Position numbers and translations under genes: made by a program. The notes beneath the pieces were generated by a model. That model was not told where the DNA came from. It made no database searches and was given only the letters and a program-made list of their open reading frames with translations. A stretch of 64,000 nt of DNA from Halomicrobium zhouii (GTDB lineage Archaea > Halobacteriota > Halobacteria > Halobacteriales > Haloarculaceae), in assembly GCF_900114435.1 (NCBI RefSeq), contig NZ_FOZK01000003.1, positions 610,463 through 674,462 on the forward strand, written 5' to 3'. Below are positions 51,544 to 59,053 of the stretch, piece by piece (position 1 is the first letter of the stretch; each line of letters starts with the position of its first letter).

Positions 51544-54348
51544 ATGGGGGTAGAAACGACGCAACACACGGGGATCGGTGGAACGCTCTTCAAACTGTAT
51601 ACGAAGTACGTCAGTGAGCCGGAGTCGACCAAACACGTCTACGGCTACACGTTGCTGGTGGTGGGCTACCTGCTCGCGATGGGCGGCATCGGGCTGTACC
51701 TGCTCGGACCCTCCGAGGGGAACAGTGCGATGGCCTACCTCGTCCAGGAGATCGCCATCACGCCGGCCGCCATCGGGCTCGTGGCGACGCTGCTTGGCAT
51801 CGTCCTGATGCTGCCAGTCAGACGGCGCGGGACGATCCTCGCTATTTTCGGCGCGCTTCTCTGTCTCGTCGCGATCGGCTGGTTCACCGTTGCGTATCCG
51901 AACGACTGGTCCCAGGGAGCCAGTTACAGCGACCAGATCATCCCCATCTACACCACTGGCCTGGCGCTCGTCGCGGGCGTCGTCGTGATGGTGCCCGTGG
52001 TGACGGGCGAACGCAGTTACTTTTCGGAGACGACGGCTGGCCACGAGTACGACCACCCGGACATCATGATCGGCGAGACCGATCGCGGCGGTCTCTTCGC
52101 CGTGTTCAAGCGCGGTACGGAGTGGACCTGGCGCCTCATCGACCAGAGCGCGGTCGCCTCCAGTACCGAGGAGTTCCTCTCGCGCATCGAGGCCGAGGAT
52201 CGCGTCGACGCGGTCAAGGAACAGGTCGCCGCCGCCGGGCTCCTGGAGATCAAACACGCCGCCTTCAGGCTGTACGAGTCCGGCTCGGACGCCTGGCAGT
52301 GGTACCTGATGCACGAGGACGGCTCCGTCCTCGCCGAGGGCGGCCGGGACTTCGACTCGCGCGACGGGGCCGAAGACTCCATCAACGCGATGAAGGACCA
52401 CGGTGCCGACGCCGACGTCTTCGTCCTCGACCGGGCGGGCTACGACTGCTTCCAGGAGAACGGCGAGTGGGGCTGGCGCCTCATGGACGAGGACCGGACC
52501 ACGCTCGCCCGCGGCGCCGAGACGTACTCGGCCCACGGGAGCGCCGTCGACGGTATCGAGGAGTTCCGCGCGCTGACGGCCGACGCCACCGACCTGGTCA
52601 TCGAGTCCTACGGCGTCGAACTCGTCCCGCAGGACGACGAGTGGGCCTGGCGGCTCCGCGACAGCGGCCACCAGAACATGGCGGTGAGCGCCGGGGCCTA
52701 CGAGTCCAAGGGCGTCGCCGAGGACGCCGTCTACGACCTGCTCGCGGACATTCCAGACGCGAGCATCGTCGAGGCCGGCGAGCCGACCTACGACGTGTTC
52801 GACCGGAACGGCGAGTGGGGCTGGCGCCTCGTCGACGACGGCGCCGCCGTCGCGACCGGCCACGGCGACAGCCGCGGACAGTCGGACGCGACCGGGCAGG
52901 CCGAACAGATGCGCGCACACGCCGCAGCGGCCGACGTCGTCGAGATCGAGGACCTCGATTTCGAGACGTACGAACGCGGCGGCTCCTGGCACTGGCGCCT
53001 CGTCTCTTCCGACCGCGAGGTCCGCGCCAAGAGCACGGAGCGCTACGACACCGAGGAGGAAGCCGCAGCGAACGTCGACCGCGTCCGCGAGGAGGCGCCC
53101 GACGCCGACCTCATCGAGTTCGACAACGCCGCCTTCCAGGTGTACGAGGCCGAAGAGGGCGCCTGGCGCTGGCGGCTCATCGACGAGGACGGCAACGTCC
53201 TCTCCGACAGCGGCCAGGGCGAGTACGAGTCCAAGGACGGTGCGATGGGCGCGATGACGACCCTGAAGGAACACGCCCCAGACGCCGAGCACCTCGAGAT
53301 CGAGAACACCGCCTTCGAGATCTTCCAGGACGACGAGGGCTGGGGCTGGCGCCTCGTCGACGACATCGGCGACACCATCGCCGAGGGCGGCGACCGCCAC
53401 GAGACCGAGGAGGGCGCCCGCAACTCCATGGACAGCCTCGTCACCACCGTCCAGGAGGCCGACAAGCGCGCCATGGGCGCCGGCATCTTCCAGGTGTACG
53501 CCGACGCGGACGACGAGTGGTGGTGGCGCTTCGTCCTCCCCGACGGGACGACCATCGCAGACGCCCCCGAGAGCTTCGGGACGCGACACGCCGCCGAGGA
53601 CGCCATCGAGGGTATCCAGGCGATCGCGGACACCGCGGCCGTCGAGACCATCGGCGACCTCGCCATCCTGCTCCAGCCAGAGGACTGGCACTGGGAACTG
53701 GTCGACCACGACCGCGAGCAGATCGCCGTCGGCGCCCTCCAGTACGAGGACCGCGACGCCGTGACCGAAGTCGTCGAGGACCTCCAGCGAAACGCGAGCG
53801 AGACCACAGTGTACGAGATTCGCCAGGCCGCCTTCGACTGCTACCGGAGCGACGACGGCTGGACCTGGCGCCTCATCGACGCCGACCACGAGGTCGTCGC
53901 GACGTCGCCGTCGACGTTCGACAGCCTCGCAGACGCGGAGGACGACGCCGCCACCGCCCGCGAACTCGGGATGGAGGCGGAACTCGTCGACTACGACGAC
54001 GTCGCCTTCGAGCTGTTCCAGGACGAAGACGGCTGGACCTGGCGCTTCATCGACGAACACCAGCGCGTCATCGCCAAGGGTGCCGGCCGCCACGAGAGTC
54101 GGTCCGCCGCCGAGGCAGAACTCGACGACGTCCGCGCGCACATCGCGGAGGCGAGCGTCATCGAGATCGATTCGGCCGCCTTCGAGTTCCACCAGGGCGA
54201 CGACGGCTGGCGCTGGCGCCTCGTCGACGAGTCGGGCTCGGAACTCGCCGAGAGCATCGCGACGTTCCCGACCCGCGCCGAGGCCCAGGAGGAACTCTCC
54301 GTCGTCAAGGAGTACGGCCCCGAATCCGAGATCTCGATCGCCGAATAA
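51544..54348 (+). CDS. membrane protein with about 13 tandem YegP-like (DUF1508) repeats
   Basis: A 934-residue protein. The first 165 residues hold about five transmembrane helices. The rest is about 13 repeats of about 57 residues, each beginning (A/T)F.(V/L)Y....WRWRLIDEDG..IA.G.. followed by Y.S...A...I..LK..A.DA. The repeat core is the YegP/DUF1508 fold (WxWRL). No catalytic residues are visible; a surface or cytosolic multivalent binding array is likely. Neighbour coxC-type gene is 115 bp upstream on the same strand. DNA-level divergence between repeats suggests an old expansion. Confidence 0.85.
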   Translation: MGVETTQHTGIGGTLFKLYTKYVSEPESTKHVYGYTLLVVGYLLAMGGIGLYLLGPSEGNSAMAYLVQEIAITPAAIGLVATLLGIVLMLPVRRRGTILAIFGALLCLVAIGWFTVAYPNDWSQGASYSDQIIPIYTTGLALVAGVVVMVPVVTGERSYFSETTAGHEYDHPDIMIGETDRGGLFAVFKRGTEWTWRLIDQSAVASSTEEFLSRIEAEDRVDAVKEQVAAAGLLEIKHAAFRLYESGSDAWQWYLMHEDGSVLAEGGRDFDSRDGAEDSINAMKDHGADADVFVLDRAGYDCFQENGEWGWRLMDEDRTTLARGAETYSAHGSAVDGIEEFRALTADATDLVIESYGVELVPQDDEWAWRLRDSGHQNMAVSAGAYESKGVAEDAVYDLLADIPDASIVEAGEPTYDVFDRNGEWGWRLVDDGAAVATGHGDSRGQSDATGQAEQMRAHAAAADVVEIEDLDFETYERGGSWHWRLVSSDREVRAKSTERYDTEEEAAANVDRVREEAPDADLIEFDNAAFQVYEAEEGAWRWRLIDEDGNVLSDSGQGEYESKDGAMGAMTTLKEHAPDAEHLEIENTAFEIFQDDEGWGWRLVDDIGDTIAEGGDRHETEEGARNSMDSLVTTVQEADKRAMGAGIFQVYADADDEWWWRFVLPDGTTIADAPESFGTRHAAEDAIEGIQAIADTAAVETIGDLAILLQPEDWHWELVDHDREQIAVGALQYEDRDAVTEVVEDLQRNASETTVYEIRQAAFDCYRSDDGWTWRLIDADHEVVATSPSTFDSLADAEDDAATARELGMEAELVDYDDVAFELFQDEDGWTWRFIDEHQRVIAKGAGRHESRSAAEAELDDVRAHIAEASVIEIDSAAFEFHQGDDGWRWRLVDESGSELAESIATFPTRAEAQEELSVVKEYGPESEISIAE

Positions 54349-54466
54349 CTGCCTCGCGCTGGTTTTCGTTCGCCGTTCCCTGCGCCGTGTTCCGCCGTCG
54401 AATCGCGATTTCGATTCCGATAGCCGCGCCCACAGCTTGAAGCCGGCCCTTCTCCTTGCACCGTCA

Positions 54467-54709
54467 ATGACCCAGCTGGACGTCACAGACGGCTTCGACG
54501 TGCACGAGTACCGCCACGGCCTCAAGCTCCTCACGGAAGACCGCGGCCAGATGCACCTCGCGAACCGGAACGAGTTCGGCTGTCCCGCCTGCGGCGAGCC
54601 GTTCGACCGTCTCCTCGTCTCTGAGAGACGGCAGAACACATTCGGCAAGCCCGACAGCCCGTTCTGCGTCGTCCGGACCGACGACGAGTTGCTGTTGCTG
54701 ACGCACTGA
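54467..54709 (+). CDS. small zinc-binding protein (DUF7385-like)
   Basis: An 80-residue protein starting MTQLDVTDGFDVHEYRHGLKLLTEDRGQMHLANRNEFGCPACGEPFDRLLVSE. It has one CPAC pair and a later Cys (FCVVRTDDELLLLTH), so a half-ribbon. Some haloarchaeal genomes annotate this family as a flagella-cluster protein; no archaellum genes are present here. Function unknown. Confidence 0.78.
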   Translation: MTQLDVTDGFDVHEYRHGLKLLTEDRGQMHLANRNEFGCPACGEPFDRLLVSERRQNTFGKPDSPFCVVRTDDELLLLTH

Positions 54710-54819
54710 GCGAGTCCCGGGACAGAGCGCGGCCCCGACAGCAGGGACGGGCACGTATCCGGCAACCAACGGACAGTAAATGCTTATGCGGCTGTCCCGT
54801 GAACGATCGATCGTGAAGG

Positions 54820-55095
54820 ATGGTACCACTAGACAGGAACGGTGGACTCGGGCAGCGATCCGAGGACCGCGAGACGCTGGGCTCGCTCGAATACTTCTCG
54901 ACGGGAGCGCTCAGCCTCGCAATTAGCTGGCTCTGTCTGGCGGTTCTCTACGGCTGGATCGTTGCACTGGTCCAGCCGCTTCACGTCCTCTCGACGACGG
55001 CGCTGGTGGTCGCGTTCCTGACGCTCTGGGCGGCGACCTGGCTCGTTCTCGACATCGTCTGGGGCTGGCAGAGCGGCCGCCTCTCGGAGGCGTGA
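54820..55095 (+). CDS. small membrane protein with two helices
   Basis: A 91-residue protein: polar N-terminus (about 25 residues), transmembrane helix 1 (ALSLAISWLCLAVLYGWIVAL), a short loop, helix 2 (LSTTALVVAFLTLWAATWLVLDIVWGW) and a polar tail. Family not recognised. Its stop (55093-55095) directly abuts the T-arm repeat array of tRNA-Thr. Confidence 0.7.
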   Translation: MVPLDRNGGLGQRSEDRETLGSLEYFSTGALSLAISWLCLAVLYGWIVALVQPLHVLSTTALVVAFLTLWAATWLVLDIVWGWQSGRLSEA

Positions 55096-55098
55096 GAA

Positions 55099-55266
55099 GT
55101 CTACTTCAAATCCCCCGTGGCTTTCGCTGCTCACGAGTTGTTCGCAGCAGAAAGCCGAAGGGGGGATTTGAACGACGCCGAGACTGCTCGCTTCGTTGCG
55201 CGTCTCGTCTACTTCAAATCCCCCCACAGAAGTCTCTTTTTGACCTCGTGTTACTCGGTCAAAAAG
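55099..55266 (-). repeat. T-arm-bounded hairpin array downstream of tRNA-Thr
   Basis: Three T-arm motifs alternate in orientation: TTCAAATCCCCC (55105-55116), GGGGGATTTGAA (55161-55172) and TTCAAATCCCCCC (55213-55225), before the tRNA's own T-arm. Spacers are hairpins: GGCTTT..CTGCT/AGCAG..AAAGCC; CGAGAC/GTCTCG; and a perfect 12-bp stem CTCTTTTTGACC (55234-55245)/GGTCAAAAAGAG (55257-55268) that overlaps the last bases of the tRNA. GTCTACTTCAAATCC occurs twice. Confidence 0.82.
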
Positions 55267-55340
55267 AGCCGGAGGGGGGATTTGAACCCCCGACCTAATC
55301 CTTACGAAGGATTCGCTCTACCAGTCTGAGCTACTCCGGC
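55267..55340 (-). tRNA. tRNA-Thr (anticodon CGT)
   Basis: Minus-strand cloverleaf with acceptor stem GCCGGAG/CTCCGGC and discriminator T. The anticodon stem AATCC/GGATT encloses TTCGTAA, giving CGT (reads ACG). T-arm GGGGG-TTCAAAT-CCCCC. No intron or CCA. The stem is immediately followed by a 12-bp hairpin that overlaps its 3' end. Confidence 0.95.
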
Positions 55341-55406
55341 CCAATGGGCTCGCAACCAATGAATTGTCCGGCGATAACCGCAATAAGGATTGCGACTCGG
55401 GGCCGG

Positions 55407-56396
55407 TTAGCGAGTGAGTCGCACGTCCATGACCACGTTCTGCTCGTGGGGCGCGTAGGACCTGACGGGGTGACGAGTTTCGACCGTCACGTCGTACTCC
55501 GATTCCGCGGCCTCGCGGATCGCCCGTTCACCGGGACCGAACAGGTCGTCCTCGTGCTGGATGTCGTAGTAGTGAATCACGCAGTCGTCCCCCGCGAGTT
55601 CGACTGCCGTGTCGAGGAACTCGTCGGCGCTGTGAGGGAGGTTCATCACGATCCGGTCTGCCCAGTCCACGTACTCCGACGAGCCCGCGACAACGTCGCG
55701 GACGTCCCCCCGGATCGCGGTGATCCGGTCTTCGACGCCGTTTCTCTCTGCGTTCTCGCGGAGGTACTCGATGGCCGCCTCGTTGACGTCACAGCCGACG
55801 CACTCCGCGCCGCGCGTTGCGAACGGTATCACGAACGGGCCGACGCCGGCGAACATGTCGAACGCACGCTCGCCCTCGCTGACCTGCTCGACGACGCGGT
55901 GGCGCTCGGTGGCGAGGCGAGGCGAGAAGTACACCTTCGCCAGGTCGATGGCGAACTCGCAGCCGTACTCGCGGTGGACCGCCTCCGTACCGTCCCCGGC
56001 GAGTATCTCCCAGTCGCGCACGCGCGTCTCGCCCTTTATCTTCGAGGCACGGTTGAGGACTGTCCGGACCGGCAGGTCCGAATCCATCAGCGCGTCGGCG
56101 AGCGCGGCGGCTCGTTCGGGGTCGTCCTCGTCGACCACGATCACGTCGCCGATGCGCTCGTAACTCGCGGTGAAATCCACCAGGTCGCCGGGCATCGTCT
56201 GCGTCTCGCGCACCGGGAGGTCACGGGCGACGACGTCGAGGTCCGCGGGCACCGACGCCGGGTCGGTCACCGGGATGTAGAGCCACCCGTCCTCGACGAC
56301 GATGTCGTAGCCGTCCTCGACGAGGTCGACCTCGGCCAGTCGCTGGCGCGTCTCCTCGCCAGCCTCCCTGTCGACCCGGACGCACTGCACGCTCAT
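55407..56396 (-). CDS. trm5: tRNA (guanine(37)-N1)-methyltransferase Trm5
   Basis: A 329-residue class I methyltransferase forming m1G37, which prevents +1 frameshifting. N-terminal D1-like domain, then DWEILAGDGTEAVHREYGCEFAIDLAKVYFSPRLATERHRV, the SAM motif FDMFAGVGPFVIPFA, CDVNEAAIEYLRENAERNGV and the NPPY-equivalent MNLPHSADEF. The C-terminal VRSYAPHEQNVVMDVRL is typical of archaeal Trm5. It is divergent from dph5. Confidence 0.95.
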   Translation of the reverse strand: MSVQCVRVDREAGEETRQRLAEVDLVEDGYDIVVEDGWLYIPVTDPASVPADLDVVARDLPVRETQTMPGDLVDFTASYERIGDVIVVDEDDPERAAALADALMDSDLPVRTVLNRASKIKGETRVRDWEILAGDGTEAVHREYGCEFAIDLAKVYFSPRLATERHRVVEQVSEGERAFDMFAGVGPFVIPFATRGAECVGCDVNEAAIEYLRENAERNGVEDRITAIRGDVRDVVAGSSEYVDWADRIVMNLPHSADEFLDTAVELAGDDCVIHYYDIQHEDDLFGPGERAIREAAESEYDVTVETRHPVRSYAPHEQNVVMDVRLTR

Positions 56397-56472
56397 ACAC
56401 TCTCTTCGCCAGCGACCGGCGGTAAGGCTGACGCTTCGCGTCCTTTATACCCGGCCCCGACCGATCCGGCGT

Positions 56473-57255
56473 ATGCTCACCTTCGTCGGACTCGGCCTCT
56501 ACGACGAGCGCTCCATCACCGTCGAGGGCCGCGAAGCCCTCCAGACGGCCGACCAGATATTCGCCGAGTTCTACACCAGCAAGCTCGTGGGGACGGACCT
56601 GCAGCGACTCGAATACTACCACGACGCCTCCTTCGAGATCCTCGACCGCGCCGGCGTCGAACAGGACCCCGAGCCAGTCCTCGAGGCCGCCGAATCGGAG
56701 GACGTCGCGTTCGTCACGGCCGGCGATACGATGATCTCGACGACCCACGTCGACCTCCGCCTGCGCGCCCACGAACGCGGGATCAGGACCCGAATCGTCC
56801 ACGGGACCACCGCCCAGACGGCCGCCTCCTCGCTCACCGGTCTCCAGAACTACCGCTTCGGCAAGGAAACGACGCTCCCGTTCCCCGACGCCCACGGCGG
56901 AGGCGACGTCCCCGACAGCGTCGTCGATACCATCGAAGACAACCGTGACCGAAACCTCCACACGCTCGTCTACCTCGACATCAAGGTCGACGACCCCCAC
57001 TGGGACGGTGACGAGGAGTTCATGCGGGGCGACCAGGCGGCCTCGCTGCTCGCCGACGAGTTCGGTTCATACCTCGGCGTCGTCGTCGCCCGCGCCGGGA
57101 GCGCCAACCCCGTCGTCGCCGCCGACCGCATCGACCACCTCGCCGACGAGGACTTCGGCCGACCGCTCCACCTGCTGATCGTCCCCGGCAACCTCCACGA
57201 CATGGAACGCGACGCGCTCGTGGAACTCGGTGATGCTCCGGACGACGTGGTCTGA
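56473..57255 (+). CDS. dph5: diphthine synthase
   Basis: A 260-residue SAM-dependent methylase that trimethylates the precursor of diphthamide on archaeal elongation factor 2. Motifs: LTFVGLGLYDERSITVEGREAL, FAEFYTS, TAGDTMISTTHVDLRLRA, VHGTTAQTAASSLTGLQNYRFGK and VVVARAGSANPVVAADRID. Full length. It is monocistronic and followed by a 0.65-kb non-coding interval containing a long repeat. Confidence 0.96.
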   Translation: MLTFVGLGLYDERSITVEGREALQTADQIFAEFYTSKLVGTDLQRLEYYHDASFEILDRAGVEQDPEPVLEAAESEDVAFVTAGDTMISTTHVDLRLRAHERGIRTRIVHGTTAQTAASSLTGLQNYRFGKETTLPFPDAHGGGDVPDSVVDTIEDNRDRNLHTLVYLDIKVDDPHWDGDEEFMRGDQAASLLADEFGSYLGVVVARAGSANPVVAADRIDHLADEDFGRPLHLLIVPGNLHDMERDALVELGDAPDDVV

Positions 57256-57330
57256 TTCACGGTCGCCGTGAGTGTTGGATTCGTCAGTTCACCTGCTCCT
57301 CCTTCTGTGCTCGTTCACTGGTCAATACAG

Positions 57331-57840
57331 ATCAGCTACGTATCGATCAGTGGATGCCGAGATTGACGCTCTTCGCACGGTCACAAACACGTCGAAAGCC
57401 CTCGGCGCGCTCGACGCGCCCTGTGCGGGATATCCTCGCTCCTCCGTCGCTCGGATAGGGCCCGCGCAGGCCACGCGACCGCACCTCGCCCTTTCAGTCC
57501 GCCAGGCACAGCCTCGCTCGTGCGATGAAACGCACTCACGATTGACTCCGCCACCCCTCCCCGGTCGCTCGCCGTCCGGCGAGCGACACGCGTCCTGACC
57601 GCCCTGTAACCGCTCGGCCGGGAGGCCGTCTCGTCGGCCGACCAGGGGAAGGGCAGGGCTGCGGTGCTGTGCCTGGTGGATGAAAGGGCGAGGCGGGCTC
57701 CGGGAACCCCGGACCGATAAGCACGCGAGGGACGAGCGCGCGCAGTCGGTCCGCGGGACCGGAGCGCGTCGAGGGCTTTCGGGGTCTTGCTGTCGACATT
57801 CGTTTCACTAGCTCAACGAAGAACCACCCGTTCAGTTCAC
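57331..57840 (+). repeat. composite GC-rich hairpin repeat, copy 2
   Basis: The 647-bp gap between dph5 and artA contains a repeat homologous in opposite orientation to 35961-36512. Order: flank with GCTACGTATCGATC, hairpin module A (57391-57500, CGAAAGCCCTCGG..CCTCGCCCTTTCAGTCC), a middle with GACTCC..CGCCGTCCGGCG..CACGCGTCC, the core CAGGGCTGCGGTGCTGTGCC (57655-57674), hairpin module B (57680-57784), and a flank with CCACCCGTTCAGTTCAC. There is no believable ORF. Confidence 0.75.
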
Positions 57841-57902
57841 ACACCGAAACAACAACCAGTTCATCGCAGAGAGCAAAGCTAACTCACCGTCATTCACTCC
57901 CG

Positions 57903-58904
57903 CTAGTCCGCGCCCGTCTCGTCCGGCGGCGACGGCACCGGTTCGCCAGAGACGCCAAACGCGTCCTGCAGGTTGTACTCGCTTCCAGTGAGAAGGTACA
58001 GCAGGTCCTCGACGACGACCAGTATCTCCGGCAGCGTCTTCACGACGAGCCAGGTGATGAGTATCATCGCGAACACCGACCCGAACTGGGCGAGCATCCG
58101 GTCGGCGAGAAAGTACGACACGTACTGGGGGTCGTCAGTCCCGATTAGCCCCATGATCGGCTCGACGAAGAACTGCATCTTCTGGTGACCGAACATTATC
58201 GCGATGAAGACGTTGCGGAACAGGTTCAACACGTAGATGATCGGCAGGGCGATGGCCAGCGCCTTCGCCTTCCGGCGGAGCGGCGCCGACACCGCCAGGA
58301 CGCCGCCGGCGATGATCGACATGCTCCCGATGCCCGTACACGCCGTGATGATGGTGTACCGAATCGGCGCCGTGTTCCCCTCGAAGACGAACGTGCTCCG
58401 GTCGGGATACTTCTTGCCTGTGATGGGATAGCCGTTGTGTGCCATCCCGTCGACCAGCGTCGGGTCGAACCCCAGCAGCGACATCAAATAAGCCGTCTGC
58501 CCGGCGACGGTCTCGACTAGCCACTTGCGCGGTGGGATCGATTCGATGCCGGGGACGTAGACGAAGGGGAGGTAGATGAGCCCCATCAGTCCGACGGCCC
58601 GCGTCAGTACGAACAGCGAGTCCCTGCCGTTCCACAGGCGGTAGCCCGCGTACAGCGACATCGGCACCGCGGCGATGCTGCCCAGGCCCTCGACGATGCT
58701 CCCGATTTCGAAGACGAAGTGGGGCACGAGCACGAGCCAGAACAGCCCGAAGAGGACCCAGCCTCCAACGGCGACGCGCCGGGCCAGTTCCCGGTCCCAC
58801 CGTTCGACGACGGCCGCCGTCAGGAATGCGACCACCACCAGCCACGACAGCGGCGCTGAGACGTCGAGCGGCTGAATCGCGAGAAACGCAGCCTGGAGTG
58901 CCAT
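57903..58904 (-). CDS. artA: archaeosortase A
   Basis: A 333-residue polytopic membrane transpeptidase with about eight helices. The active-site residues are Cys189 (ITACTGIGS), Arg230 (VLNLFRNVF) and Arg270 (FLADR), matching the essential Cys-Arg-Arg set known for haloarchaeal ArtA. It cleaves PGF-CTERM tails so that the protein can be linked to an archaeal lipid. Two PGF-CTERM proteins are encoded just upstream on the same strand. Start 58904. Confidence 0.95.
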   Translation of the reverse strand: MALQAAFLAIQPLDVSAPLSWLVVVAFLTAAVVERWDRELARRVAVGGWVLFGLFWLVLVPHFVFEIGSIVEGLGSIAAVPMSLYAGYRLWNGRDSLFVLTRAVGLMGLIYLPFVYVPGIESIPPRKWLVETVAGQTAYLMSLLGFDPTLVDGMAHNGYPITGKKYPDRSTFVFEGNTAPIRYTIITACTGIGSMSIIAGGVLAVSAPLRRKAKALAIALPIIYVLNLFRNVFIAIMFGHQKMQFFVEPIMGLIGTDDPQYVSYFLADRMLAQFGSVFAMILITWLVVKTLPEILVVVEDLLYLLTGSEYNLQDAFGVSGEPVPSPPDETGAD

Positions 58905-59026
58905 CGATTCTACGTCACTGTTGTCCGAAGCCCGCTATATGCTTTATCGTTGTGCGTCTGTGCGCGTCGAGAGTGGCTGACGCTATCGGGTTGGTAGCAC
59001 GCGAAGAAAATGGCGGAATTCAGGGG

Positions 59027-59053
59027 CCGGACGAAGTCCGGTAGTTAGCTACC
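59027..59053 (-). terminator. tandem hairpins after S-layer gene 1
   Basis: Directly abutting the stop codon are two stem-loops: GGTAG/CTACC (59040-59053) and CCGGAC/GTCCGG (59027-59041). The same pair follows the second S-layer gene. They may protect or end the mRNA. Confidence 0.6.

Noticed and set aside
51175..54765. Antisense open frame of 1196 codons opposite the YegP-repeat gene
   Set aside because: It mirrors the sense gene's codon bias (GC-rich third positions make antisense stops rare) and its repeats are the reverse image of the YegP units. No family features.
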